Shown here piece after piece: positions 24,640-38,710 of a DNA stretch of 64,000 nt. The notes below the pieces were generated by a model that was not told the DNA's origin, did not search any database, and worked only from the letters and a program-made list of their open reading frames with translations. The position numbers and the translations under genes were made by a program. Source of the stretch: Phaseolus vulgaris. Its lineage: Eukaryota; Streptophyta; Magnoliopsida; Fabales; Fabaceae. Position 1 is the stretch's first letter, and the number at the start of each line of letters is the position of its first letter. The DNA lies in the NCBI RefSeq assembly GCF_000499845.2, contig NC_023751.2, positions 27,699,862 to 27,763,861 on the forward strand. The letters run 5' to 3'.

Positions 24640-25400
24640 TAAGTTGTTTGTTATCGGAGTATCTTTAATTCACTCTCTATCCAAGAGACCACTTTGATTG
24701 ACTTGTAAACAATTAACATTTCTTACGTACAAGATTAACTTAATTTAATCAAACTTTTAATAAGATTCTCAATACACATCTCGTGTAAAAAATGTAAAAA
24801 AAAGCCATAGTTGAAATAGATAGTACTGAGTAACATATGAAAGAATAGATTCATTGTTAAGATACAGCACACCATTGATAGACTTTAATATCATATATTA
24901 TAAAAGTGATCTTTAAAAGTATAGCGGGCATATCGCATCAATTTAAACGTAATTGAGATACATATAAAGGGCTGATTCTGTCTTATCACCGACACCCACC
25001 AATACAAAGTCAAAGACAAATGAGACACAAAAAACGCGGTTTCAATTTCATTTTCCAATGTTCATGCACACATCCAATCCAGCTGTGATCATCAATAATA
25101 TCAATTTTATATTCTAATGCAAGAACCTTTATATTTTTTAATCAACCTCAAAATTATTTGTAAAGTTATGTAGATCTATGCTACAGTCTCCACTTTTTAT
25201 TTCCCCTCCTAATCTTAGATCCTCAGATGCCAAACAAAAAAAAAATAAACATCCTCTTCTTCTTATGTGTTTGTGAACTCAAGGTTTAGTTTTGGTTTTT
25301 GTTCCAAGATTTTTGCTCTCCACTCTTGTGCTTCTTCTTGGAAGGTTCTTGGGTGCAGGTTTCTAAATTTAGATTGTATTGGATAAGTAAGTTTCTAGAA
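24640..25400 (+). promoter_or_regulatory. Upstream region of the CBP60-type gene
   Basis: Intergenic DNA followed by a CT-rich leader-like region (about 25190-25400, CTCCTCTTCTTCTT-type tracts) just before the start codon at 25401. It presumably contains the promoter and 5'UTR. No specific transcription-factor site can be assigned. Confidence 0.45.
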
Positions 25401-28400
25401 ATGGAAAGTTCCAAGAACAATAGAGTGGACAAAAGAGGGTACGAGCTAGTTGAGGAGGGTGACGATGCACAACACCATCTTACTCAGTCAAAGAAACCAA
25501 AACTACCCGGTTTAGCCAGGTATATCCAGTTTACAAAATATTTGTTTTCTCTCATCATGAGTTTTATTATTTTAATTAGGTTATTTTGCTTCAAAGTCTT
25601 GTTTCTTGATTGAATTGATTTCCATTTGGGTGGTATAGTTAAGTTAAGATTGTTACTAGATCTTCGATAACATGACATCAGTTCGCAGATTAATGTTTTG
25701 TGGCTCTTAATTGTGAAACTAATTAATGTAAGAGTTGCTACTGGGACGTTGATGTGAATATCATTCTACTTTGGATTTTACTAGGAATCTGGTTTATTGG
25801 AAGTGAAGGTGACATTGGACATACCATTTGAGTGTTTTTAAAACTAATGAATTTCCCAATCTGTTTCTCAATGTTGGTTATCTTCAATTTGCCGTATGTT
25901 AGTTGGTAGTTCTTTTTTATGCTTTTAAGTACAAATTAAGTGACACTCACCAATTTATTACTCGAATCGTGTTTAGTGTGATTGTCGAAGCATTAAAGGT
26001 GGACAGTCTGCAGAGACTTTGCTCATCTTTGGAACCTCTTCTCAGAAAAATTGTGAGTTATTTTTGCTTTCCTTATATTATATACAGCATAAGTTTAACG
26101 TTTTTCTTCTTCTTTTTACCTGCAATGATGAAGCACTTTTCTGTAATAATAGTGGATCCTGTGCTTGCTCGAGCCTTGAGCACTTCATCACTAAAGAAGT
26201 GACATTAAAGTAGTGTGTGATGTATAATTTAGAGGCAGTCTTTGATTTAAGTTTTCTTGCGTAAAAGAAAAGAAAAAGATATCATGATATGTAAGGCCTA
26301 CCTAAACATGGTGGTAAAAATGAGGGTGATGCTCTTACAGAGAACCCAAATGTAAAATGTTTACAACCCCATTAATGGTATTTTTCGAGCTTGATATTTC
26401 AGTAGTATGTTTGTTACTTTCATTTAGAAGTAAGCTATATGTAGCTGAATCAATAAAGATCCTAGTAATCAAGATATACAAATGTATAATAAGGTTAATA
26501 TGTTAATCCTTCAAATGCATGACCTTGTAGGTCAGTGAAGAAGTGGAGCGTGCTTTGACAAAATTGGACTATGATAAATTGGCTGAAAGGTGTGTTTCCC
26601 TGTCAAATTGGAATTTGGAAAGTCTTATTTTCTAGTTATAAATGTCTGTTTAGCACGATACTGATAGCAGATTATTGATATTCAATTGAATAATTATCAT
26701 ATACCATAGCCATGATTTGATCAATTATATTCTGACTGTCAGATCTCTGCCGCCAAGATTAGAAGGACCAGTGGCAAAGAATCTGCAGCTTCATTTCAGA
26801 ACAAGAATGCCGCCTCATTTGTTCACTGGGGGAAAGGTGGAGGGAGAGCAAGGATCGGCAATCCATGTTGTGTTAACGGATCCCAACACTGGCAGTGTAG
26901 TTCATGTTGGACCAGAATCTGTTGCTAAATTGAATGTGGTGGTACTTGAAGGTGACTTTAATGAGGAAGTGGATGATGATTGGACAAAAGAGCACTTTGA
27001 AAGCCATGAAGTAAAGGAGCGTGAGGGGAAAAGGCCACTTCTAACTGGAGATTTGCAGGTTAGTCTGAAGGAAGGGGTAGGAACCTTAGGTGATCTTACT
27101 TTCACTGACAATTCTAGCTGGATAAGAAGCAGAAAATTCCGGCTTGGTGTTAAGGTGGCTCCTGGTTATTGTGAGGAGATTCGTATTCGTGAGGGAAAGA
27201 CTGAAGCCTTTGCTGTCAAAGATCACAGAGGAGAATGTCAGTTTTCTAATACTTCATATTTTTTGCTTATGACTATTCAAGTTTTTATGTTTTGGCCAGA
27301 TTAGGAGATATTGGATCACCAAAAGTATAACTGCAACACAATTTAGAAAACTAACGTATAATTGTCTAGGATACATTTTCATATTTTGAATGACATTTTA
27401 CATGGGTAGAATATTTTTAAAAGTGTTTAGAGTTGATACCATATAGCAGATAACATGTTCTTGGATGTTAACCTTCTGTATACATCTAAATACATAATGA
27501 CAATAGAAATATTGTCTCTCTATAGCTTTCTAAGGCAACATATTTTCAGCAACTAAACAAATTGTTTTCTTTAACTTGCAGTATACAAGAAACATTATCC
27601 ACCTGCTTTGAATGATGAAGTTTGGAGATTGGATCGGATAGCTAAGGATGGTGCACTTCACAAAAAGTTGATTCAAGCAAAAATAGTAACTGTAGAAGAT
27701 TTCCTACGACTTCTGGTCCGCGAGCCACAGAAGTTAAGAAGTGTAAGAACTCAACATAATTATTTCATAAGCATTCACGTCATTCTTCTCTAATCCAGAT
27801 TTTCAAAGTACTCATTTCTAGAAACTACTATTTTCCATCTTGGATACAGGTACTTGGTAGTGGAATGTCCAATAGAATGTGGGAGAATACTGTGGAGCAT
27901 GCCAAGACATGTGTCTTGGGTGGCAAGATCTTTGTTTACTACACTGATGAAACCAATACCGCTGGCATTGTGTTCAACCATATATACGAGCTGAGAGGCC
28001 TCATTGCTGATGGCCAATTCTTCTCTTTGCAATCACTTACTCCAAATCAGAAGGTTAATTTTGTGTTAATTGAAAGCAGAATTCCTAGTATGTGATTGAC
28101 ATTAGCTCATTTATTCAGAGTTTGGTTTACAGATGTCCGTGGATTCCTTGGTGAAGAAAGCATATGACAATTGGGACCAGGTTGTAGAATATGATGGAAA
28201 AGTCTTAAATTCGCTGACTAATATGAAAAAGGGATCAAGAACTTTAGCCACTCAGATAATGCACCATGACAGTTTCCCAGAGCAGCAGTGTTCCTCAGCA
28301 AAGGACAAGGTGTCATATGTCTCCTCTGAACCAAATCAACAATTGCAAATAACAAATAACTACTCAGCCGGTCCCGGTTTGACTGACTATCTATTTGGGA

Positions 28401-28864
28401 GATCTGACAGTCAGATGGTAGGAACATCTTTAACTGACTCACAAATATCATTGTCTAGCAGCATGAACTACGTAACAGGTGAAAATCATGAAAATGGTGG
28501 TAATTATTTTGCTGGAGATTGGTCCCGGCCGAGAAATGGACAAGGGTTGGAAGACATTGTCGCGGAAGAACTCCGTCTGAGGAGTTCAGAGATGTTGGAG
28601 AGTGATGACATGCAGAGGTTACTTAAGACAATTAATGCTGGAGTCAACATGTCAGCTAATCTTGGTCATTCTAATGAGAGTTGTTACACCTATAGCCTTC
28701 AGTATGAGCCTGAGATGTATCATCATTCATTAGGTGAGGATCAGGGGAAGCCTTCAGGGAAAGCTGTAGTTGGGTGGCTTAAGCTCAAAGCTGCTTTAAG
28801 GTGGGGCATTTTTATCAGAAAAAAAGCTGCAGAAAGGAGAGCACAGCTCACTGAGTTGAATTGA
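25401..28864 (+). CDS. Calmodulin-binding protein 60 family (CBP60B/C/D-like)
   Basis: Seven exons: 25401-25519, 25977-26052, 26531-26589, 26743-27236, 27582-27742, 27850-28053, 28133-28864. Phases agree at every junction; 1845 bp, 614 aa. After a charged N-terminus the protein has [20 protein letters not shown] and [12 protein letters not shown], then the calmodulin_bind core (about residues 85-370: [80 protein letters not shown]), which includes the DNA-binding region of CBP60g/SARD1 relatives. The last 30 residues ([20 protein letters not shown] and a basic tail) form the C-terminal calmodulin-binding helix found in CBP60A-F but not in the N-terminal-binding CBP60g. Family members are nuclear regulators of salicylic-acid immunity and growth. 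Exon 4 ends with the less usual donor GTCAGT, supported by the codon it restores. The ATG at 25401 is the first true ATG in frame. Confidence 0.95.
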
Positions 28865-30492
28865 GTTATATGCTTGAAAGTGGGACATTTTCAACTCATT
28901 TCAAGCTGACAGGAAATAGCTAGCTGATATTGCTTTTGGAATGTGACAAATTACAATGCATAGAACAGTTTGAGAAAAAGGTTAAATAAGTTGTACAGAT
29001 GTGGCATTCAAGGTTTAAACAGTGGTAACAAATAATTCGAAAACGCAACCTGAGACTGCTTCAGCCCTGACCAACAATACAGCTTGTGAGATTATAGATA
29101 TCAGGCAGCTCTGTCATGTAACAGGTTCTCTTATTGTGCCATTTTATATTTCTGTTTTTGTTGGCTTATTTTCGTTTCTTACATTTTCATTCACTGATCA
29201 AGAGTTTGTATCTAATTGTTCTTGTTTTTTCATTATTTTCTGGTACTGTACCATGACTTATTTGTGAGCACTTACCACATGTAATAAAATAAATTCTACT
29301 GAAGAATATTAGACAATTTATGTTCATAAGATGGAAATGTCATCCATCTCTACCTAGGAAATGAGAATTGATTTTTTTTTTTCGACAGGTTCACATTCAA
29401 TTAATTTGTTTTAGTAAAAAAAAAGTTGAATTTGGTAGTTTGACTAATTTCAAATTTAAGTAACTGTTATTCTTAGAGTGATAATTATTGTTTAACAGTC
29501 AAAATTAAAATGACTTTAGTGGAAACACAGCTAGAGCTAGACAGTCTAATATTAAAGGAAGAAATGATAATATAAATAAGGTTAAATAATTAAATAAATA
29601 GAATGAGATAATTATTTATAAGAGGTTGAGTTAAACCAGCACAAGACCATGTGTAATTGAGCTACACTTGCACATATACAAACAAATATATGAAAATAAT
29701 TAAAATAAAATTACATGAAACTTTATTTTATTTTCGGTGACAATTTCTATACAAAGTAGAACAAAAGGAGGAAAAAAAACAAAGACCAACAATGGTGGTG
29801 GATGTGCGTACTTTTATTGAATTCATGGAAACAAACAAAGGTGTAAGACTTTTTATTGCCTCAATAAAATTGAAGAGAATTAATTATTAATTAATATAAT
29901 TAGAATAATTAAATGTGTATGTAGGTTTTTCTATAGCAAGAAGTTTATAATCCTTTCCATTTAAAAAATGAAAAAAAAATTATACATAAAAAAATACATG
30001 AGACTAAGAAAAGTCAATTTCCCTTAAATTTAATTTTTGTTGAGGTGAGAAATGAAATTAATTTTAGTTATTGTTATTTATAAAATATGAGAGTGGATAA
30101 GAACAAAAAAATGGTTGAAGAAATTTATAAAACAACCACAATCGAAAAAAATAATACATATCTCTTCGTTATCTTAATTTGTAGATTGAAATTTCACCTT
30201 AGCTGGAAGTTTAGAATACTCTTCCATTTAAAGAAAAATGTAAATCGATGTTTAAAAGTTAAAATAATTTTAGGAGATATAAAGAAAGAAATAATATTGA
30301 TAACAAATAAGGAAAGAAGGAAGAAAAAAATAGTATTTATATCTTTTAACATAATTAATGTTATATATTATTAACATTTAAATTACATACTTGAAAATAT
30401 AATCAATTATATCATATTAATTTGTTAACATTCTATTAATATTTATGTTTTTATTACAATTAAAAAATAACATTAAAATAGTAAATAAAATA

Positions 30493-30540
<48 letters not shown>

Positions 30541-31373
30541 ATCCATTAATAATTGATTGAAACCTCTTAAGTGAACCTACAAGAACCAAAGATCATATAA
30601 GAAAAATCTAAGAAAAACACAAATTAGATGAACTCCACTGTCTCTGTAAAGACCCACAGGTTGGAAATGAAATCCACAGTGCAAAAGAGCGACATTAAAA
30701 AGTGGCAATACTTTGAAAAAAAAACTAGAAAAACGTTTTTCTCAAGAAAGTCATCTTACCCACTTCAAACATAAAAAGTCAAGTCTATGAAATGGAACCA
30801 GCAAACTATTTAAACTATAATATCATTTTATTTTTCTTAAATTAAATAGCATACCATGTTATTTTCACTATATTAGTTCACTAAAGCAGCCCTGTTACTT
30901 TTTCAGTGTTAAAAAATTTCGAAAACAATCTTGATATGTATGGAATCATTTTTTTATAGACTAAAGATTGAGGATATTCAGAGCATTTAACCTTTTGTTA
31001 GTACCCCCTTAAAGAGTTAACCTGGAGTTCCTTGTTTTATATTTGTTTGGCTTTAAATGCAAAAGATAAAAATGCAACAAACATTAAGACTCTAGTATTA
31101 TGTCTTAGTATGACGTTTCTTGTTTTATATTTGCTTGACATTAAGGAGGGAAAAGAACCAAAATGCAACAAACAAATAATTAGAAGTCATTGCATCCCCA
31201 ATATAGGAGAGAATGAATTTGATTCCAATAAGCAACTTGAACATACATATTGGTTCCTTTTCTATTCTTCTAACATAATCTCATATACTATGAAGTGTCT
31301 ATGACGACATTTACAAGAGGATCCTATAGTTCATAAAAACAACATCCAAAAGTCCATGAACTTAACTTTAGAA
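28865..31373. other. Convergent intergenic region between CBP60 and DUF863 genes
   Basis: This 2.5-kb gap holds the 3'UTRs of both genes. A frame at 29022-29267 in the CBP60 3' flank has no family resemblance. An uninterrupted AT dinucleotide run lies at about 30497-30537. At 31030-31175 there is an imperfect duplication of CTTGTTTTATATTTG...AAAATGCAACAAAC about 90 bp apart. Confidence 0.55.
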
Positions 31374-34300
31374 TTAGTTATGTACTTGGCTAAATATTAA
31401 GTGGGATTTACTGGTAGGAAATCTCTTTCCCCTTGGCTTTCTACAAATCTTTCCCCAATTTATGTAACCCCTTTTCTCAATGCCAATTTCAGTGTCAATA
31501 TTTAGTTCCTTCAAGTTCAAAAGAAAGTCTGTGATGTTAGAGGATGAACCACAAGACCTTCTCTTCCCCCTAGCTACTACATTTCTGCCGGCACTTCTAA
31601 GGCAACCTGTTGCTGAGGGAGTTTTTCTGGCAGCTTCCACGAGACCTCCAATGGTTTGAAGATCTTCTGTCACCTCATACCGTGACAAAGAAGCAAGGCT
31701 TGGGAGAATGTCACTTTGGAAGTCATTCCCCCGCCTCCTCCTGTTTGTTCGGCACTTTCTTGGTTGACTTGGTGAAGTAGATCCACCTTCTTGCTCCTTT
31801 TGGTCACTACTCTTGTAGTGGCAATAATCTAGGTCCTTGGTGTCAGACAAATTTAAGGACATGAACTCAAAGTAATCAAAGTCAGCAGGCAGAAAGTCCT
31901 CAAGATCCTTAATGGTACAATTGAAATCCCCCTTAACCTCAGGCTCTGCATGATCCACTACTGTAGAAACAATTCCAGCCAACCAGTGGAGAGAACTACT
32001 TGAAGAAGGTTCAGATGATGGGCAATTTGTCATTTGGATACCATTATAGGTCACAGCTTCTGATATGGAAATCAAAGCCTCAGCCGCAATTCTGGTTTGC
32101 TCTTCCCGTGCTTCTGGATCCTCCTGCTCTTGCCCTGCCAACTGCAACATCTCAAGCTGGTTTTCATCAGATTCTCCTCTGGGTGGAGAACATTCCTTGT
32201 TTTCTGGACTTTGAGGAGCTTGTAAATCAATATCAACTGGCATATTTTCATCTTCATTTGTGCATGAATTTAGGTCAATAATACCTGACGAATGTTTGGG
32301 CTTCTTTTCATTCTTCATGAAATGTTCACTGACACATGCCTGTTCGCCCATGTCAGGATAATCATCAGAAGGCGAATTTACAATGGACATCTTCTCAATT
32401 TCTTCAAACCAATGATTTGCGGACAGGCTCTGGACGACTTTAGAAGTCCGAGGTTTTCCATTAAGGTCAAATGCAAGAGTCTGGTCTCTACACAAGTCAC
32501 TTTTCTGAACCTTATTCAACTCCAAATCAGAATGTATACAGCCAGATTTCAAAGGATTCAGAATGGAAGAATCAATAGGGGTTGAGGCTTCACATTCATC
32601 ACTTGGTTTTCCTTTGGGTACAGGCTTTTCTTTAAGCCAAATGCTTTGAAATTCTACAGCTTTTGTTTCAGAAAAACCAACTGGCATAGTATTCAGGTTT
32701 ATGTTCTTGCGAGTCTCTACATAATTCCTAAGCTCATGGCCAGCTGATGATGGACCACAATTATCACAGCAGTTTGGATCATCAGCACTAACTGATGGTA
32801 GATCCAACAGATTGGACCTGCGGCAAAATTTGCTGTGAAGAAGATAGTTTTGACAATCTAAATTAGAGCCAGATGCAATACTTTTCCATAACACTGATGG
32901 TGAAATCCTAGAACTTTTCATGTCAGTCTCAGAAACGAGCTGATGAGAAGCACATGGGCATGAAGCATAGCTTGGTCCAAGCCAAACACCACTGGTGGGA
33001 TTATGAGTTCCTGCAAGGCTATCTGTTTCCAGTCCGGGAACAATTTGATGTGTCGAATGAAAACATGAACAGTTGTTAACTTGTTTCAGCTTCTTACTTA
33101 AGGATTCAATTGAAACAGATTGGTTTTCTGTATCATTAAATATAGCAACGGAACCCAAGTCACTACCGTTTTTCCCTGTAAAATTAACAATTCACTATAT
33201 AAGAAAAAGGTATAGCAAAACAAGATGTACACTATAATAACTACAAGATAGTCTCAGAGACAAGTTCTCACCAGCACTAATACCCAAGGGCAGCCATCCA
33301 TGTTTTTCCCCCTGGTTTTGTAGTGGGGGATCTGAACAAGCTTGGAGATCCTGTTTTCTTTTCAAATTCTGGATGACATCATTGGGAAAACTATGAGAGC
33401 CCGGTCTCATTCTCCGTGGCATATCATGAAAGGTATAGTTTCTGTGATGGATTGACGCACCAAAATCATCAGACTTCACACATGTCTCTTCTTCAAACTT
33501 AAATGGTAAATTTAAGTCGGCAAAACCATTAAAATTGGTTCTAAATGGTTTCTCAACAGTGTTGTACACAGCCTTGGAAATTCCATTTAAAGCATAAGTA
33601 GACAGAGCGGGCTCTTTGATAACTCTTTCATTTTCACAAGATTCACCTTCACTATCAATGTATTCATCAGCTGGAAGTTGAAGATCCAATATTTTCTTAC
33701 CAACTTTTCTGTAAGCTGATACTGATAGTTTAGGATCTTTCGGAGATTGTACAATTGCAGCTGGAGAAGGAGCAGGAAGAGGAGTCGGACATAATTGCCT
33801 GTTCATTTCTTGCATAGAAGCCAATGGTAGCTGGATGCCTTCAGCATGTATAATAGAAGATTTACAAGTGAATCGATGCAAGTTTTGTGAGTAATACAAA
33901 GAGGAACTTGACGATGATGTCTCCAACCTTAAACTATGTTTATGTAACTCAATCCTTTTAATTTCATCCATTAATTCTCTTTGTTTCTGGTAAATACGGT
34001 GAAGCTCATGAATCTGAACAGCAAGCCACAGGCCAGAGTCATTAAGAAATACAGTTAAGATCTTTATATGAATATCCAAGAATATTCAAGAACAAACAAT
34101 TTTGCCACAAACAACAAACCTCCACAATTTTATCTTTATTTTGGATGAAATTTGGATGGAAATAGATTCTTTTATAAATAAAACTGGTGAAATGAATGAA
34201 TTTGACAAGATTTTCAGAATCATTTGTTTTTTTCTAAATAAGATTCGTATTTTGCTCCTCACTTTTATAACCAATAAATAAACAAATATGATTAACATTC

Positions 34301-34713
34301 TTCTCATAGAACCTAGATCTGACACAAACAGGTTACATTGGAACCTCTTCACTGTCACTTCAAAATGCCTCAGTCTAGAGATTTTAAAAAGAACATAAAA
34401 GAAATTCTTCTTGGCAGCTATATGCAGAAAAGATAAACACAATGAAACAATGAAGCTAACATACTTGGTCCCTGAACATGGCTTCATGCTTGAGTATTGT
34501 CTGTTTCAGAAGTTCCTTGTTGTATCCTAAAAGATGACAAGTTGATGACAACGGCAAGGATCCAAGTCCATAACAGCCATTCTCACGTTCACCATCATAA
34601 TTAGATGAGGTCCATGTGCTGCCTTCTGCACCGAAGACAAGATCCCTCGGGGAATGATATCCTGGGATATAACCATTGTTTTGCCTGTTTGCACTCATGC
34701 CCAATAGTGCCAT
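31374..34713 (-). CDS. DUF863 family protein, plant-specific, function unknown
   Basis: Three coding exons on the minus strand: 34465-34713, 33272-34013, 31374-33175. Phases match; 2793 bp, 930 aa. Exon 1 carries the conserved head (GYIPGYHSPRDLVFG, LLKQTILKHEAMFRDQ) and joins to IHELHRIYQKQRELMDEIKR, a predicted coiled segment diagnostic of the family. Further marks are LDLQLPADEYIDSEGES (about residues 192-208), an EAR-like DLNLP at 249-253, other acidic IDLN/IDLQAP segments, and a basic C-terminus with VEAARKTPSATGCLRSAGR, ARGKRRSCG and a WGKICRKPRGKRFP segment. There is no signal peptide or membrane segment, and composition suggests a nuclear protein; this is inference. The start is the first ATG of exon 1. 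A probable 5'UTR intron lies upstream, and the gene converges on the CBP60 gene. Confidence 0.93.
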
Positions 34714-34783
34714 AGATGATAATGCAAAGATTTCAATGAAGCAAGATATTATAAAGTATCCTCATTTCTAAGGGAATGAAAAC

Positions 34784-36106
34784 CTGCAATCAAAACAAAA
34801 ATAAATTGATTATTAGTTAATAATAATTTAAAAGAAATATTTGATAAATAATATTTAAAAAAATACAATTTAAGCCCAAAGAAAAGGGACACCTGCTTTA
34901 CTTTTGGCTTACATGGGTTCTTATTTACTGAGAATACAAGATTGTTGGCTAAGGACAAAAGTGATGGCTCCAAGTAATATTTATGTGCACCCAAAAATAG
35001 AATAATTAGATTCAATTTGGACGGTTTTGTAAATTGCTCACATGGCCTACAAGGGAATTTCATTCTACAGCTAAATTATCTGACAAAAAAATGTAAAGAC
35101 AGAATAATTCTAGATCATGACATTTCCGTGTGATGTCATAGTAATGCAGACCTGCAAAGAAATGTGAGTCCATCTGCACAACAAGAAAATAAAAATTGCA
35201 ACAAGCCCAACCTTGCTTGTTACGGTTAAAAGCATTTTCTAACTGGACAACAGAAAGGAATACAAAACTACCTTGCTTGCAGAAGCATTTAAAATTGAAG
35301 TTGATAAGCACAAGCCCTGAAAACAAATAACCAATTTTGTCAGAAGTGGCTTTCTCAAAAAGGGGATTTGCACTTTTTAAGTTATGATAGATATCAAATG
35401 TTTTCACTTCAACAATCCATAAAAGATTGGGAATATTTGCTAACCCAGAAATTAAGAAACCCTGAAATCAACACTCACAAGTATCATTGAACCGGGAAAG
35501 AAGAGCACTGTGCATACAATATTAATGATAATCAAAAGAACATATAATGATTAGCACAGCATAAACTGCAGGACAAGTACAGAAGCACGAAGGGTGATCA
35601 AAAGAATTTTCTGAATAAGATAGAGTTAGGCCAAATATTATGGTATCAAGTCAATCAGAAAATTCTGTTAGACAAATCTCACAGGCAAATCATCTTTTGC
35701 AATCAGAATCAGATGCTCCAGACAAGGGTATCAAATCCATCCATCAGATAACCAAACCAACGACACAAAAACAAAACAAAATAAAATAAAGAAGTATTTA
35801 TTCTCAAAAACTGAAAGAAGTCCATCAAAATCATTTGATGTACCAAAAAAGCAACAGGAAGAATACTCAAGAGTATCTCATTCACAAAAACTTGGAAGGA
35901 AGGGTATATTACATCAGTCACTGAATCACAGAGCTCACTGAGAAAAGAACAAAAAAAAAAAAAACTACAGTCAAATTCAACACTTGAAAGAAGAAGCCAC
36001 AGAAAAGTAGTACAGAGAGGAAAATTTAAAAAAAAAATTGGGAAATTGAACATGAAAATGTTGAAGAAACACGAAATGAAGAGAAACAAAATGAACTCAC
36101 ACTCAC
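34784..36106 (-). other. Probable 5'UTR intron of the DUF863 gene
   Basis: On the minus strand a good donor (CCT then GTGAGT) lies at 36106-36101 and a strong acceptor with a T-rich tract (TTTTTGTTTTGATTGCAG) ends at 34784. Splicing would join a leader exon (about 36107-36420) to 34714-34783 just before the start codon. Open frames inside it (for example 35060-35407 and 35709-36089) have no family motif. Confidence 0.6.
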
Positions 36107-36114
36107 AGGATGAG

Positions 36115-36171
36115 TCATTGTTTGAGGATAGTGCATATGTTGGAGAAGAAGATGAAGGAGAAGAAATGCAT
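36115..36171 (-). promoter_or_regulatory. Possible upstream ORF in the DUF863 leader
   Basis: In the proposed leader exon, an ATG at 36171 opens an 18-codon frame rich in Phe and Ser that stops with TGA at 36115, before the 5'UTR intron donor. If the transcript starts upstream of 36171, this uORF would precede the main start. The transcription start is unknown, so the call is tentative. Confidence 0.35.
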
Positions 36172-36429
36172 TAATGCTGAAGCGAAAAGAGAGAGACCCG
36201 GAAGAGGTTTGGAATCAAAAAGTGATCTTTTGCTTTCTGAGATGCCTTAGAAAAGCAGAAAAGAATGGGGATTTGGATCCGCAGTGCTGGGCCATTCTCT
36301 CAATGAAGATTTTGCTTTCTCTCAGAGAGAAAGAGAGAGAAAAGACCCAAAATCAAACGCACAAAACAAAACGAAATTTACATAAAATTGGAAATTAAAG
36401 TTGTCAATAACTTGTCTCTCTCTTCTCGG

Positions 36430-38705
36430 TCTCTTTCTCATTAATGTTTTTGGTTCTTACAAGTTGTTTTTCTTTAATATTCCCTCCATTTTATATTTAT
36501 TTTAGCTTCAAGTTTTTAGATTAAGAAAAACAATCACTCAAACAAAATAGCATTTTTTAAGGTCAATTTTATTAAAATATTTTTATTCTCTTTCTTGATT
36601 TTTATCAATATGTCACTAGCTTATTATAAGATAATAATATTTATTAGGGAACAAAATTAAAATATAAATTTTGATATTTCATGAAAAATTGAAATATCAA
36701 TGAAAAGATAAATATTAAAACAACCATTATAAAAAATTAGAGAGTAGGTGGTAAAGAATAACTCACGAAAAATCATCTATCACATGTTGTTTTATCAAAA
36801 AAATTGGACATTTTCTTTTTTTAATTTAATTTCAGTGTGGTAATATCGCTATCTTTTGAATTTCGATCACAATATTTTGAGAATATTTTACCTTTTAGTG
36901 TTCTATCTAATATGCTACGAGAAAAGATTAAACCTACAAGTTTCAATGTCGTTTCACAAACTAATTACATAAAACCGTTATTACTAAATAAAAATATAAA
37001 GATTTTTATATTGTTAATGTATTATTATTTATTCTTAACAAAAACCCATAAAAAAATTGAATGACTAAAGTTAAATTTAATTGGAACACATATTTTGTCG
37101 TGATAAAAATATGCATATATTAATGCTAGATACCATTTCATAAATGATTATTTTCTTTAAATTTTGTCAATAAAATTTATTTACTTAAAATAAGATAACT
37201 TATATTTAAGCATACACATGAGCACTTCAATAAATAATAATAATAATGATAATAATAATAGAAAAAGGTGTTGGGATTATTTAAAGTTATTTTGTGTAGC
37301 CCTAGTTATTGCAACAAGGAATCATTGAGAAACTATCTTTCTAAAACTACCTTGATTTTTCCAATTCAATATTTTAATTGGGTTTGGATTGTTACATTCT
37401 CTTTGGTATTTTGTTATTTTTATTAGTTTCCCAAATGCAGGAGTCAGCAGTGGGTCCCCCATCCTAATTTTGAAGTAACAAGCATGCAAAATATGTGACC
37501 TTTTTCTCCCTATTATTGACCCTCCTACACTTCCCACCATTATTACAACCCTACTTATTCTTTCTCTCTTTTTTAAAGTTAAAAAAGTACCTTCATTACA
37601 CTAAATACCAACATATTTTATTTCTAATATAATCAAAAAAATTAATTTTAATTTTATTAATGTTATTTAAATCTTGTTAACAATTAAGATAATTCAACAT
37701 GTATTTTATCTTTATTAAAAAATTAATACTATTTTTTAAACATTTCTACCCATTATTAAAGATTAAACATATGTTTAATTATATTAATTATTAATGGAGT
37801 TTAAGCAAAAACAAAATTAATGTTATTGTATTAAGAATGTAGTTTTTTTTATTATAATAAAAAGGAAATATGGTGAACCAAATATTTATTCTTAAAAAAT
37901 AATAATTGTTTTCTTTCTATTATTTTAAAATACGCTATTAAGATTTTTTGAAAAATAAATATATTTAGATGAATTAGATTGAGAAAATTTAAGAATTATA
38001 ACACAAACCCTATCAAAGTTCACAAGTCCATTAAGCAGGAATGAATGATAATTTTACTCTATTAATTCATCGGAATAATCTAATATAGTTCTACCACCCC
38101 ATCTGAATTAAAAGAAAAAATTATACTAAATATTTATATTTAAAGTTTTTACTAGAAATATTTTTAAGATTTTCATATTTTTTTGTTATTATTAGTAATT
38201 TAATTTCTATAAAAATAATATTTAAATCAGATTTGGATTAAAATTATTAATATATTTCACATTTTTCACTAAACTTTATCTATTTAAACTAACATATCCG
38301 TTCACTAACCACAATTAGAGAACATATCAAAAAATTTAATGTATTTTTAATTAATTAATAAATAATAAAGAAGATTCATGTATATTCAGAGTGAAACTTG
38401 AGTTTATGATCTGAGATGAGAAGTGTGTGTATTATTCAACGCTAAAGAATAAAAAAGTAGGTTAATTGATAGAATGGAAGGTGAGGCATTATAATCAAAC
38501 CCTAAATTAGTTTATTGAAGCTACAACATCACTATTGGGAGTTAATTCTGTCTTATCGTTTCTCATATATGGTAGTTGGATTTTATATTATGTCGCTTTG
38601 AGTTTGGAACAGACATTTTTATTCTCAGAAAATTCAACTAATTTTAAATCTTTACAATTTTTATTCCAATATTTCAAATTTTGGATTTCTCTGGAGTTTA
38701 TCTCA
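36430..38705. other. AT-rich intergenic DNA
   Basis: No gene is seen. A short less AT-rich island at 37420-37550 (GGGTCCCCCATCC, CATGCAAAAT) keeps a 72-codon minus-strand frame with no known motif. A TAA/TGA trinucleotide microsatellite lies at about 37232-37260. Confidence 0.5.
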
Positions 38706-38710
38706 TAGAT

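Noticed and set aside
29022..29267. 81-codon frame downstream of CBP60
   Set aside because: It lies in the 3' flank; the hydrophobic tail is AT-driven, and there is no family resemblance.
35060..36089. Minus-strand frames of 115 and 126 codons upstream of the DUF863 start
   Set aside because: They fall inside the proposed 5'UTR intron, are Phe/Leu-rich and show no motif.
37322..37540. 72-codon minus-strand frame in a GC-richer patch
   Set aside because: Looks protein-like in parts but has no family match that I can name and no splice context.
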